A stretch of DNA of 64,000 nucleotides from Escallonia rubra (GCA_033065855.1 JAVXUO010000245.1:33164-97163), one strand, 5' to 3'; counted from the stretch's first letter, positions 10,700-23,530 are shown. Notes: a model not told the origin generated them from the letters alone. Made by a program: numbers and translations.

Positions 10700-11660
10700 G
10701 TAATCAAGAGCATGTGACAGCAGTTTCGTGTTATCATTTTAATGTGTTAATTTCTTTGGCCTTACTATATACAAAGTCAGTTTCGTGGTATAAGTTATGG
10801 ATAGATTACGGGCCATTCGTGGTTGCGGTGGACGCTGACCTGCGTCCATGCCGATGGCTCCCACCACGGCATTGCCTACTGATGACGAGGCACATAACAC
10901 TGACATCCAGAGGCCTGGCCCCAGCCTTAGCTGCAGCCGTAGCCCCAGCCCCAGTATCAGGCCAAGCCCTCCCAGCCGCATGCTGGTTCTTCTTCTGTGG
11001 GTCCCATGCCATCATGTATATTTGATTTTAGCATTTAGTCGTAATATTAGACTTATATTTAAATTATATTTGAAATGAACTAATGTTGATATTTTGTAGG
11101 ATCTCATCGAGACTGCAAACCCACACGTGGGGTGTGCATCGATCCCAGCGGAAATAGCGAGTTACTCTTACCGAGGATGGCCAGTAAGTAAAAAATTACA
11201 TAATGCTGTTATTACTGTTCACTTATTTTATGGTATATTAATTATATTCTTTATCAGGATCCTGGAGTGTCTGACGAAAACAAAGATCGGCTTCCTTGTG
11301 AAGGGCAACTTCTTTGAGCTGTTGATGTGCTGTACTGGAAAGACTGGATGCCGGGAAGAGGGAGGCCTTGTGAAAGGAGGGCCGATATGGTTTGATAAAT
11401 TGTTGGCTAATATTTTTTTAATTAAATTAATCATACTAGCTGTGTAATTGGATGCCTTGCAGGAGGGGTTCGAGTTTAAGTCGCCAGAGTAACAGGCATT
11501 GGGGCAGATGGATTTTTTTTTGCATACAACGTTAAAAATTACCGGTGATGTCTACACAATGCACGGGAGTAGGAGAGGAAGTTGCTACTGGAGGGTGCTT
11601 CGATGGAGGAGTTGAAAGGGTATCCCCTAAATTGGATCTCACCATCTGTATGGGTGCAGA
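10700..11660 (+). pseudogene. CACTA A Ptta/En-Spm-type second gene, remnant
   Basis: Aligns collinearly with the corresponding gene of CACTA B (38373-39230). Shared blocks include TGGCTCC..CC followed by CACTGATGACGAGGCAC-like sequence, a segment encoding SYSYRGWPV (B: SYSYPGGPV), an intron with matching borders (starting GTAAGTAAAAAATTAC; B: GTAAGTGAAAAAATTAC), an exon encoding ILECLTKTKIGFLVKG (B: ILETSANTKIGVLVKG), and a segment ending CATCTGTATGGG. Frames are broken. In known CACTA elements this gene makes the accessory DNA-binding protein. It is truncated at 11666 by an LTR. Confidence 0.6.
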
Positions 11661-12162
11661 TGGTTGTGTAACATACCAGAAATTCGGAGCTCCATCGCCC
11701 CGAACTCCGGGAACGTTTACATACCACTTCATATCAAACATGTCAATCCTATCCACTGACACATACTTCAAAGATCTAACTAGACATCAACTCAAATACT
11801 TCAAAATATGTACAGTCCAAAAAGAACTTAACTTAAGCTAGTCTTACAACTCAAAACTTCTAAAACTCCATTTAGGTTTCTTATAAAGCAACTCACAGTA
11901 CTGACCCACGCAGGGCTCACCGAAATCTCACACAGACTCTAAACCCATTCCTGAGCATTCTATGGCTGAGCATTACCTGCAGAAAGGAATCAAAGGAAGA
12001 GTGAGCTTTAGAGACACTACAAAAAAAGTGATATGTTGCGGTGCTCTATGTCGGCGGCCACGCGAAGGCGTTGCGGTATATTAACTACGACGGTGCCATT
12101 ACGATAACCGATGTGTAGGTTCTATAGCGACGCTTTAAGCTGGCGGTCACATGCCCAGTGCT

Positions 12163-12399
12163 GCCGTAGGTCAAATTTACACCCCACAGTATGAGCGCCA
12201 AAATTTAGCGCCTAAACATGTTCTGTGCCGGCGGTCAAAAGGTTTTAGCCGGCTCACTTACTGTTGGTATAGAAAAATGCTGGTTTAATTTGATTTTTCT
12301 TCCTTTTTTATTTTTTTTGTTTTCCTCCACGAAACGCACGACTCACTGGTTCGTCTTTCAGTCTCTCACACGACTCATACACGACGCAATCAGGTTTGA

Positions 12400-12435
<36 letters not shown>

Positions 12436-14747
12436 TCTCATTCCTCTCTCTTCTCCATTCTCCATTATCTATTAATTCCTTCTTTATCTCCTTTTTTCGT
12501 GTTGTAACAGAAGAGATCTTCCTTTATCGCTCGGTAAAGGGGAAAGAAGATCATCGCTAGCCTGGAGTATTAGATCTAGAAGGGTTCAAGCTTTTTCTCT
12601 GGTTGAAGACCCTCATTGGTCTCCAGAATGGGTGCTTTCTGATTTAGTTCACAGTGGAACACTACAAGCACCGTGAAGTCAGCCGGCAGAAGAGATAAGT
12701 CACGAATCAAATTTGCAAACGATGTGCGTTCATGAGCCCATGCAGTATGTGAAACATATAGTATTTTGCTGAATTTCTCTTCTCCTTTTCAGAACTGAAG
12801 TCCCGTCGTTTCTCTAAAAGGATTCTTCAATTTGCTTTCGGATTCATCACACTTTGGGGTTCCATCTATTTAGGTATCTATTTCTTTCACCCAAGCAAAT
12901 TGATGTTCAATTGATTGTTTCTATGATGTTTACAAAGTTTTGCATTCGATTGTCCAATTAACAACATTATATGGTGAGTTATTTCTCTGAATTGGAGTTA
13001 CACTTTAATTTTACTCTCCTGCATTCAACAAAAGTACTATAGCTGAGCTGATATGTTAGGTTGGAACCTGCTTCTAGAAATTAGTTGAAGAGTACACATT
13101 TTTTTCCCTGTAAAATGGCCAATGCTCGTAAAAAGAGGTATCAGATTAGGAAGCTTAAGATTAGTGGCACGTTATTTTTAGATGAGTTTAATATTAAGAG
13201 GGGTATTGTCAATTTTTATGAACAGCCTTTTAGTTGTGACTGCTCTTTCAGACCTCTTTTGATAATTTAGACATTTTTATGATCAGTCTAGAAGCCATAG
13301 AGTATCTTCCAAGGCCTTTCTGAGGAAGAAGCTGTGGGTTCTTTGAAAGGGATGAACAAGGATAAACTCCCTGGTTTGGATGTGTTCACAATAACTTTAT
13401 TCCAGTGATATTGCTCTGTGGTTAAGATAGACGTGCTGGATATTTTCCTAGCTTTTTTAGATGTTGGTTCATTTGATGACTTAGAAGTGTTAACACTTAT
13501 TTTATAGTGTTGGTTTCAAAGAGAGGGGAGGCAGAAGATATCATAATCTCCGGCCGATTAGTCTTTTGAGCAGTATCTACAAGATCGATTAGTTTCAAAT
13601 GTTTTCTTTTTTAACCTTATCTATTTAAAAAAAATGCATTAGTGGGGGACTTCAATACTGGACGAAAGCTTCCCTTCTGACGCTCTCGAGCTTGACTGGA
13701 AATGGTAAGACGCAACCCTCAAATGTGACATACGCGGTGGTGGTGGCAATGGCTGCTACAATTCTTCGTTTTGTGGTTGCACCCTATCCGTTGTACCTTC
13801 TAATTCTCCTCGTCTCGTGGCTGGCGGCTCTGTTATACTATTTCTCAACGAAACAATTCTGTTGGAATCTTCTGTTGTTTTGTTTTCCAAATGTGATGGA
13901 GGGTTTGATTTTTTTCGCGAAAGAGAGCCACAGAGGGATGAGATCATAGCACTGTAGCAGCCATATATGCAAACAATAGAGAATATGAAAGCACTGGATG
14001 AGTTAACTGATTCCCACCTATGGGAAATCTCCTTCCCATGCCTGAGAATGTTATCCTTAGGAAACCAAGAAACTTCTCTAGGGTGGTTTGCCAAACACTA
14101 ACACATATTTCTACTGGAAAACTGAAAAAAAAAACAATACAGAATGCTTGAATGGAGGTAGTGGAGATAGGCAGTGAAATTGTGTTTCGTTTTATTTGTT
14201 TTCAATTCTCGGTTGGTATGCAAAACACCATGTGGATAGAGTCTCGAAGACAAAATGAGAAAAATGGAGGCGACTTCATTCCCCAGGCTCGTGGTAAAAT
14301 TGTAAGTAGTATAATGATTTGTTGGTAATTTGTGGCATAGGTGTAAATGGTTCAGCTTGCCTCTTTTTTTTGTTATTTTTTCACCTTGGTCTAGGTTAGC
14401 ATGCATAATGTGGCTACTAAACCAATTATTTTCCTGATTAGATTTGCATCTAGGAACCTGAGATTGACTTGCATTTGAGATCATTTGTCATTCCTCTAAG
14501 ATGGAACTTCTAGCCATCCTTAGATAAGCTTATTAATCAAGGATAAGCATAGAAATTTGCTTGTTTTATGAAGCACACAGTCTATCTCTCTTCTCTTGTG
14601 TCTCTGATATATTCAGTGAGTTATTGGGTAAAGGTCTGTAGGTTTCTAGAGGCCTCAACTGAGTGGAAAAAGGACTGTGATAGTTAGTTTAAGAGGACAT
14701 GTTATTGTTTATATATGTTTATACAATTGATTTAATTGAGCTTATAG
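12163..14747 (+). other. CACTA F 5' region and introns
   Basis: Contains a CT microsatellite (12400-12436) in a leader-like segment and AT-rich, intron-like sequence. Short open frames here (for example 13692-13949) show no recognisable domain, and I do not support them as genes. It is likely the leader and introns, or captured DNA, of the gene whose last exon is at 14748. Confidence 0.4.
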
Positions 14748-15050
14748 GCTGAAATCCAAAGACTTCAACAAGCCTCACCACCTGAAGATGGCACCTGTGA
14801 AGTTGATATCCTTTCTGAAGTTTTAGGCAAAGAGCGGCACGGTAGAGTAAGGGCGATGGGGTGGATGGCAACTCGTGCAAACAAATTGGCATCTGGTCAA
14901 CAGGAAAACATTGAACAAGTGCAACAAATGGCCGAGAAAATCACTTCTCTTAGAACACAAGTGCAAGAGATGAATGAAGTCAAGGCAAAAATGGCTAAAC
15001 TGGAAGAAGTTGTTAATCAACTCATGCATCAGAATCAAGGACAATCCTAG
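14748..15050 (+). pseudogene. Ptta-type CACTA accessory protein, C-terminal exon
   Basis: Follows a good 3' splice site (TATAG at 14743-14747) and stays open for 100 codons to a TAG. It starts AEIQRLQQASPPEDGTCEVD and continues ILSEVLGKERHGRVRAMG, a block typical of the C-terminal part of plant Ptta/En-Spm proteins (xxEVLGxxxGxVRGxG). A 55-residue coiled coil follows, with heptad-spaced hydrophobics (IEQVQQMAEKITSLRTQVQE ... KMAKLEEVVNQLMHQ). The coiled coil would mediate oligomerisation of a subterminal-repeat-binding protein. Upstream exons are not recognisable, so this is treated as a remnant. Confidence 0.65.
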
Positions 15051-16162
15051 TTCTCTAGCTTTCATGGTAATTGTTTTCCCCAAAATCTAACGTTTAACTT
15101 CTTTTTAACTTGCTGATCAATTGGTAGCTTTCTCAGGATTTCATTATGGAAAGTGAAAGCTATGCAAGTCTAACAACATAAACTAAAAGCTTTTGCCAAA
15201 TAAGCAAAAAATGAGATTCAAAGATGGCTATTTGTATCTAATATGTGAACATATTCTTTGTTGAACATATCTAAAGTGCAAATAGACTAGCAAATATAAT
15301 ATTCCTTTCTTATTCTATATGTTTAACATGTGTTACCTTTGTATCAAGTTAATGCCGAAGTGAATGCAAATTGATTATTCTTGGTCTTGGTGGTTAATCT
15401 TGATCATGTGCATGGGCGACTACTGGATTGATTTGAAAATATGCATGAGGATTTATTAGCTCTTGTACAAATTAACTCGTAAAAATCCTCTAACTTCGCT
15501 TGTTATTTTTAGACAAACGTGTGTTATTGTTCTAGAATTGAATAGATTGTGGTTCTTTTGTGACTAGCCAAGCCCTAATTTAGATTTAACTTGCATTTGG
15601 TTTTTACTAGCTATATGATATGAGAAAAACAATGTAAGAAAACATATCTATATACAAGAGATTGACAATGTCGGCATTTTCTAGTATTTTGCTCTCCTTT
15701 TCTTTTGGGTGATAACTTATAGAGGCGGTCAGTATTGCCGGCATAATAGAATTATTTTTTAAAAAAATCTAAAATAAGCCTATGCCGGCGGTCGTATGTG
15801 CCGGCATAAGTCCAAAGAAAACAAATGCAAAATGAAACCTATAACGGCGCAGGGAACCCTTGGCATAGATTCAATTATTCAGTAGTTTAATAAAATAAAA
15901 AGAATACCTACCGCGACATCATTCAGTGCTGGTTTTGCTATTTTATCTAAAAATATAATAATTTAGAAATTTACTTATGCCGGCACCATTTACCACTGGC
16001 ATAGGTTTAGACTGCTGTTATAGACCCCCTCAAACGTCGGCATAGGCCTACTGAAACGCGAGTAAAGGCGGCGGTCCCATAGCGCCGTGTAAGCCTACGG
16101 CAGCACTTTTTACTCTTTTTGCGGCGCTATAATAGGTGCCGGCGTAGACCTTTTTCCTTGTG
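15051..16162. repeat. CACTA F 3' region and subterminal repeats
   Basis: AT-rich 3' flank of the last exon, then from about 15720 a series of motifs of the form TATGCCGGCGGTC / GACCGCCGGCATA at irregular spacing up to the right terminus. No gene. Confidence 0.6.
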
Positions 16163-18154
16163 GAGCTCAATAAGTTGGTTCAACAAACAACCAAAAGGAT
16201 TACAAAACGACTTGAGTTCAACCGAGGATAATGTCTCGAAATATTTCAACAATCATGCACAGTTTAGTAATTTTCCAAAACAACCATAATCAGTATTAAG
16301 TATATACCAAAAAACGACCAAAAACAACCACACACCGACACCAAAACAAACTTTGGCAATCATCTCAGTTTCCAACAAACCTTAATAGTCATAACCATAT
16401 ATCGAAACAAGATCGTTTGAAGATCATTTTCAAAGCCATCGTTTTAAAAATACAAAGATGATTTTCCAAAAGGGTTCCAAAATGAACACATATACTTCAA
16501 GAGAAATAAGGGAGGGGTTTCATACAAACACAACGATTTAATCATAGTATCGGGAAGAGTTTCAACTCAATCCCCTCAGTCAGGTAACCACACTTTCATT
16601 TGAACCTTGTTTCTAAAACAGTCATTGTAAGATACGGTGTAAGGAAAACAGTCATTGTAACATACAGTATAATCAAATTCAAGACGTTGATCCTAGGCAG
16701 TTGTTTTGTCATGACCCAAACCTACGGGTAAGCCCGTGTGCTAGGCACGTGACCGGCCGCATGCCCATTCAAACACATGCTGGTGCTCTGCCAGGCCTTA
16801 CTACAATCTTGTGACTCGAAATTTATTTCAACTTACAGACTTCCAAAAATTCAAATAAAACTCTCATTACATGACTTTAAAACTTATGAAGAAAACTCGA
16901 GGAGACCTAAGCTCCTTACATCAGTTCAAGCATGACGTTAATTAACATAGAACTAAAATGTTCGACCGGTGAGCACTCGTTATTCTAAAAGTTCTCTTCG
17001 GGCATTACTCCCCCGTGTAGCTCATACGGCTTCGCCTCCCTTAAGTCATCATCCGAAAAATAAGGAATGAGCGAAAGCTCAGCAAGTATACCAGCCATGT
17101 TCCTAAAATAAGTTTGAAGTTTCTAAAACATGCCATGGATTTTGTTTCAACAAATCCAACATTCGGTCATTGTCATTCGTAAAACGTCTTTCAAATACAT
17201 ATACACATATACATGAAGTTTCAAAAGAAAAATATTTTCAAATCTGAGTATAATCATCGTTCATTCCATTCACATCAACCACATATATTTCTTTTCATAG
17301 GTATGATGTGGTCAGCGTACGAGCCCCCCTGACTAGGGCCCAAAATCCCTCCTACACCCGGGATTAAATAATTATGTGGACGCAAGGGCGCACCACCAGT
17401 CACAGTACTGTGCATCAACGTACAAGCCCTGTTGACCAGGGCCCGAAATCCAACATTCACTACAAGAAAACAGGTTTTTAGTGATGGAATTTAGCTCCGT
17501 CACTAAAATTCCGTCACCTAAAAGGCTTTAAGTGACGGAATTTGCTCCGTCACTAAAATTCTGTCACCTAAACTAACCAATGTTAAGAAAACAGGTTTTT
17601 AGTGACGGAATTTGGCTCCGTCACTAAAATTCCGTCACCTAAAAGGCTTTTAGTGACGGAATTTGCTCCGTCACTAAAATTCCGTCACCTAAAACTAACA
17701 AATGTTAAGATGTAAAAACTAATATAAATTTAGTGACCAAATATTTCGTTGCTAGAAGTTTTAGCGACTAAAACTTCCAAATGTATAATTTAGTGACCAA
17801 ATAATTCTAATTCTAATTTTGATTATTTTTTTGTTTTTTTTGTGCTTTGGAGAAAACCCCCAAATGTATAATTTAGGGCTTTTTTTTTCTTTTCATTTCC
17901 CTCTCCCTCTCTTTGAGCTCCCGCCGCCATCTCCCAAAGCTCTCACCGCCGCCCCCTCCCTTTCTCCCCATTCCGTCACCGCCGGCCGAGTTCCCTCGGC
18001 GTTTCCGTTCGAGCCACGCAGCGCTTGTGCGCTCCTGCCCGCACGCCCCGCAGCGCCTGTGTGCTTCTACCCCGCACGTCGCGCAGCGCCTGTGCGCTCC
18101 TTCCCCGCAAGCCCCCGCACGCTTGTGCGCTCCTACCGTGAAGATCAGATCCAT

Positions 18155-18270
18155 CACTACAAGAAAACATGACTGTAGCAGCGCCAAATGCCAGCGGTTA
18201 ACGATGACCGCTTCCACATATGAGGTATAGCACCGGCCACATGCATACTGCTGCTAAAGGTCACCCTTTT
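18155..18270 (+). mobile_element. Embedded left terminus of another CACTA element
   Basis: CACTACAAGAAAACATGAC at 18155 followed by GCGCCAAATGCCAGCGG and related motifs, closest to the GCCGGC-type subterminal repeats of CACTA F rather than the TGACGGAA type of its host E. No matching right terminus lies before 21857. This is either a truncated nested element or a captured end. Confidence 0.6.
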
Positions 18271-21200
18271 AGATAAGTATCTTGCTTTGCCCCTAGTTGT
18301 TTTTCCTCTTCTGTTTGGGTTAATCACCCTGTTCTAAACAGAGACGACGAGGTCTCCCCCCCCCCTCGCTCGCTCTCTCTCTCTCTCAATCTCTCTCTCT
18401 CTCTCACTCACACACACCCCGTTATCATCTCTGTAAACTGAATTAATAGCTTCATCTTCTTCATGTAAGATCTATCTTACCATCGTTGCCTCCACGGTCC
18501 TGTCCCAGCAACAGATCTGCTGCATCCCACCCACCACTACTTGATTTGGCTCATATTTCCACAGATATGGTTCTATTTAGGGTTTGATTGTGATACTAAT
18601 ACCATCATCATGCTCAATTGTTGATTATGTTTTTTGACAATTGTGCAAGCAGGTTACTAGGTTGGCTGTCAATTAATGAAAGAAGTCGAGAATAAATTTT
18701 CCATGATGGGGCTTGAGGGAGGAGTGCTATTGTTAGTGAGTAAAGGCAAAATCTCGTGCATCTTCGTCTTCAATTAAGAGTTGTTCTTCATTCATTTGTG
18801 GCCACTAATCATATTCAGTGCTGGGTAAGATTTCCATCTATGTGTGCGTTGCACTTGCACTGATAGAAATGTAATGGATGTATTCGATGATTATTGCTTG
18901 AAATTTCATTCTGCAGGAGAATTTGATTATATTTTAGATCTTTTGGTTATTTTTTCCATTGGATTCAAAATGTTTGAGATGTTGCTTCTTTGACTCTTCA
19001 TTATGCTAGCTAAACTATTGACTTTTTGCTCTTAATATTGAGTTAAAATTTGGCTATTTATGTTTTGAAATCTTTTGTCCCTGGTTTCCAGGTCAAGAAA
19101 AAGCAGTTTTTTAAGAATTTCTCAACAGTATTGTTGACTAGAATAATTGGCACAGTTGTCTCATCCTGCCTCATTTGGCAATGTAGTCCTTAGTGCTCAT
19201 TCACTGCTGGTTTCTCCTCCCCATTTCTCTCCCCGCCCGTCCTTAACCTCTTGAAGCAATTTTAGAATTGAGATAATTTAACATTTGAAAGAGTTCAGGA
19301 GTAAGCATTGATAGTGCAAGAAGTGCCACTGTCATGTTTGCCTTAAAAATAACTCAAAGTTTTTGCTTCAGATGGAGAGAAAATGTACGTTTATATAGAG
19401 TTTAAGTGTTCTATGTTCCGTAGTATTCTATCTTATTTTATGTCCTTGGTATTGGGGGGCTAGGGAAGAGCAAAATTGGGATTTATGTCCTGATATATCT
19501 TTGGTCATTTCTCTTCTGATCAGATAATAGAAACTTAGAATGGGTAAGCAGCATAAACCATTTGTTGTTTGTTCTTTACACCTTTCATATTTTACCAGCA
19601 CAATGGAAGATGTGAGGCATGGAGGTGCTCGTAACACAGAAGAAGGTATTGGCAGGTGATAAAGGTTTTCCCTTTTTTGAACTTTCTCTTTCTTTTTTCA
19701 TTGTTGCCTCCTGTTTACAAGCCAATAAAATTCGCAAGAAGTTTCAAAGTTACAGTTTCACTGATTATTAACGACGTGCCTATATTCACAGCAATTGCTT
19801 TGGCAATATAGTTTGTGCAACTGCTTTGGCAATATAGATTGTGCAACTGCTTTGGCATTATATCTCCTCCCGCTGGGTTGAGAGGCGTGTCTTTGTTGAT
19901 GTGACCTCTTGGATTAAGATCCTCTGGCCAACAATAAACTTGTACATACGCTAGTGTCACTATTCCCGTTATGTTGGAGTTCTTATTGTTAACCTGCCTT
20001 TATTTGATTGTGTTTAATAAAATCCTTGAGGAAGCTGAAAGACAATGTTATCTTAGCCATAGATGAGTTGCTTCTAAGTGTTTAAATAATCATAAGAATA
20101 GCACCCTTACTTTTTACTTTATTAAAGTGACATCTATAACTTCAAGTTTCCAGATGGAAGTTGCATTTGATGCTTTAAGGTATGTTCATCATTTTATTTA
20201 CCTTTCTATTTACAGTACATGTTTTTTTGTACCTTTTAGGCCTTGGATGAGCCACCTGATCTTAATTCCAGCTTGATGGGTAGCTAATATGTTCATTATA
20301 CATGTGCATGTTCCTTTGGCATTTTTAAGCTCAAGTTGGTTAGTGCGCCTTTGGATTGTGGAGGCTATGTTGGAAGCTATGATCTGCATTGGATCTCGTA
20401 CATTCTCTCAGCAAATGTAACAACCATATCATCTTTGGTCTGATCACTTTGAGACAAATAAGTTGCAGTCTCTCGGCGGGCTTGGCATAGTTGCAGTGGG
20501 CATTTAGTATCTTCTGTGAAGCCAATAGTAAGTAATAAAGATCCTGAGGTCTTGAGTTACTAGTGTCCAAGTTGGCTATTTACCATTGATTGCCAGTTCT
20601 TCTGTAGAGCTAAAAATTAGGTAATGTCGAATTTATTTGCTCATTTCTGTTTGTTTTACTTGGTGTGGCTGTCTGCAGATTGAAGAAAGGGCATGAGGGC
20701 TATCAACGGTGAAGGGCTTGTAAGAATGCACCAAAAGTATTCATGTGCCAGTGTTAGAATTCATGTTGTTTTGTGACCTCACACTGCTCCCAGTTCAGTA
20801 ACCATCTCCTTTTTGCAACTGTGGATGGCGTGTGATATCTTTGCTCCCCTTAGCAATACAGATTATATAATGCCATTAAGGTTCGATTGCCTTGTATTAG
20901 GAAATGTTAGGACAAACCCATTCCCAAGAGGTTTCTGGGCTGATTCAATGTGTTAGTCACAAGGCCTTAATGTAATTCTCCACTTGAGACATTTGGATAA
21001 TATGAAGACTTTGAATGTTATCCTTCAATCAACTTGGTTTTTTACTTCTTATGGTGCAATGTGTATGAACTAAATTGGGCTACATTGATGTTTTGATGTG
21101 GTACATATTGGAATTGGTTTTTTACTATATGATAGTTTAGGATTTGTGTTGGAGTTGGTATTTTATGTGTTTGTGGACTTGTGGAGTTTGTGTTAATGGT

Positions 21201-21360
21201 TTTGTGGAGTTTGTGTTGATGAAAATTGTGGAGGTTGATATGGTAATGGATATTGTGTTAATGGATTTTGTGGAGGTTGATATGGTAATGGATTTTGTGT
21301 ACTTAATGAGTTGATGGATTTGTTGTATACAAGTTTGAGAAAAAAATGGGATTTGAAAAA
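18271..21360. other. CACTA E interior, no supported gene
   Basis: Starts with a CT-rich leader (18350-18420), then AT-rich sequence with no frame beyond about 80 codons and no recognisable domain. The texture (short blocks between T-rich tracts) resembles introns of a captured or degenerate gene. A direct repeat of GCAACTGCTTTGGCAATATA occurs at about 19791-19870. Confidence 0.4.
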
Positions 21361-21860
21361 AAGAGGCGGAACTATACTTCTTTTGTTTTATAATTTTAGC
21401 GACAATTATGATTTGTCGTTAAAAGCATAAAACATTGATAAAATACCTTTAGTGACGGAATTTTTCCGTCACTATTTATTTTAGTGACGTATTTCATGTG
21501 ACGGAATTTTCCGTCACCAATTATTTTTAGTGACGTATTTATGTGACGGAATTTTGCGTCACCAATTATTTTATACGAAATTTAAAAAAGAATATTCCAA
21601 ATGTAAAATACCTTTAGTGATGAAAATTTTCCGTCACTAAATGTCTCCATTCCGTCACTTAAGTTAGTGACGGAATCGTTAATTCCGTCACTAAAGTTAG
21701 TGACGGAATCGTTAATTCCGTCACTAACTTTTTAGTGACGAGGTTTTACGCGACGGAATCGTGTGACGGAATTTTCCGTCACTAAAACTTTTTGTGACGA
21801 AAAGTGCATTTTTAGTGACGAAAATTTCCGTCACTAAAAACCTGTTTTCTTGTAGTGATT

Positions 21861-23494
21861 CCCCCGTTGGATATGGGGCACATCAACTAAGACGAGTTTC
21901 ATTGCTCAATTAACATGTACTCCGTAAAATTCTATGACTCACACCACATTCCATGGAATTCTTTCAAATTACGTTTCTCATCAAATACTTTAGAAATAAA
22001 ACATATGCAGAATAAAACTTTAAACTTCAAATGATCAAATCATAAATACATATTATAGGTTTTGCATATAAGTATACGGAGGAAACATGACAGGAGTACT
22101 TACCTTGCTCAAAATCTGCTTCTGGTACTTGCTCAAATGTTGGTCCTAGGTCTTAATTATCAAAACCTAAATAACAAACCATATGGATGTCATTCATTGT
22201 CGCTCGGGCACGTTTAGGTATTAGATTTATTTTAGATGAGTAAAATTTTACCCAACTGTCCCCCGACTTAATTATGTATAATTATCTATTTGACCCCAAT
22301 GCCTAAAGTACCTTATCCACTTAGATATAACCTAAAAGAGTCATTTTTGAACCACTGATGGGTATTTCGGACAAGAACAGTCGTTCCGGAAATTTTTCGC
22401 TCGGAACCCTAAACTGCTCGTTAAATTGAGCGTTAATGCTTAGGCCTCAAAAATATAACGAACAACACTGGAATGCCATGACATTTCAGACACGCAAGTG
22501 TCACCATCATTTTAGATTACTATAAAATTCTAGGCTAAAAACAATTTTGAGAAAACTCCACATCGAAGGTTTCACAAAAATGATGGAGGTTTCTGTTTTG
22601 TAATTTTTCTAATTCTTCTCAGAAGAGGTTCTAAGAAATGATTTTGCAAACTAATGTAATAGTGAAGCATTACGCGATAATCGCTCGGGCGTACGTTGCT
22701 AACGATGCTAAAATAGCAAAAGACTTTAAAACCTTTCGAAACTTTAGAAACTATCTTATCTTAGCTACGTAAGATTATTGTAGGAGTTTCAGAATTTAAT
22801 AACTTAATTCACTATTCTAAAATACACTGAAATCTCTTTCACGAATAAAATTAGTTAGCAAGCCTCCCGAGCTCCAAAAAGTCTAAAAGTTTTACTGTGT
22901 GTAGATCTTGAAAAATGAATATAAGTTACTCTTTTAAGTTTTTTCCAAATAAATTTATAGATATATTTTAAAAATTCGAAAAGGAACTGCTGGAATAGGA
23001 TACCTTTTTTTTTGCGACACTTTTGAGCTCAATTTAAGTTCAAAGCTTTTCCCTCTCTTGTGCAATCATTTTCTTCATCATGCACACAGAAGTCTTTTTA
23101 CCCAAATCCTTCATATGTTTACATTACCCATTCACAGATTCAATACACACATGTTATATATATACATACACCTACACGTAATATTCACAACACACAACTA
23201 AGGTTCCCTCCATTCCCTCACACGGCTCACATCAATACCCATTTGTTTTATGGCAGCCCTATAGCTACTTCTTCCTCCTCATGGCAACTTCATCTTTCCT
23301 CTCACATACATGCAACACACCATCATACTTACAGGTAACAACCAATACACCCTCATGCCACTCACATTGTTCACGAATATCCACATTCGATTATATTAGT
23401 TTGCACTCACAGTTATCCATCCTGTTCTTTCCTTTTACATAAACCTTTATATATATAAACATTCACCACCAAGGCACCCACTTACTCAGCCGCA

Positions 23495-23530
<36 letters not shown>

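Larger units (their letters stand above)
836..11666 (+). mobile_element. CACTA (En/Spm) element A, left portion, interrupted
   Basis: Begins with the canonical CACTA terminus CACTACAAGAAAA at 836, preceded by AAG. It continues through subterminal repeats, TAACCC-like repeats, the last exon of a TNP2-like transposase (5408-5680) and pieces of a Ptta-type second gene (10700-11660). A Harbinger MITE holding a solo LTR (1808-5229) and a hAT element (5812-10654) are inserted into it. The core of the transposase is missing. At 11667 it is broken by an LTR, and its right terminus is not identified. Gene order and sequence match CACTA B at 36.2-40.8 kb at roughly three quarters identity by eye, so A and B are relatives of one subfamily rather than recent copies. 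Confidence 0.8.
12015..16162 (+). mobile_element. CACTA element F, 4.1 kb, degraded right terminus
   Basis: Left end CACTACAAAAAAAGTG at 12015. The right end reads TTTTTCCTTGTGG where CTTGTAGTG is expected, consistent with loss of three bases. Both ends carry GCCGGC-type subterminal motifs (TATGTCGGCGGCC left; TGCCGGCGTAGACC right; many between 15720 and 16150). The flanks join to the phrase GAGTGAGCTTT..GAGCTCAATAAG known from the related solo LTR, so the insertion site is secure. It contains the last exon of a Ptta-type protein (14748-15050) and no TNP2 transposase. Confidence 0.8.
11667..16706. mobile_element. Gypsy-type LTR (second), left part, interrupted by a CACTA element
   Basis: Starts TGTAACATACCAGAAATT, close to the start of the solo LTR at 2036. 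It shares internal phrases with it: GACCCACGCAGGG, ATTACCTGC(A/G)GAAAGGAA and GAGTGAGCTTT...GAGCTCA(A/G)TAAG. It inserted into the CACTA A second gene. The LTR is cut at 12014 by a CACTA element, resumes at about 16163, and is cut again at 16707 by another LTR. Its right end was not found, so it may be a solo LTR or a full element remnant. Confidence 0.65.
17458..21857. mobile_element. CACTA element E, non-autonomous, 4.40 kb, intact ends
   Basis: Left terminus CACTACAAGAAAACAGGTTT, right terminus ...AAACCTGTTTTCTTGTAGTG: a perfect inverted repeat of over 20 bases. It is flanked by a perfect 3-bp TSD ATT (17455-17457 and 21858-21860). Subterminal arrays of TTAGTGACGGAATTT and its complement occupy 17470-17700 and 21430-21840. 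The interior has no transposase or long open frame. The conserved ends suggest a young element moved by a transposase supplied from elsewhere. Confidence 0.95.
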
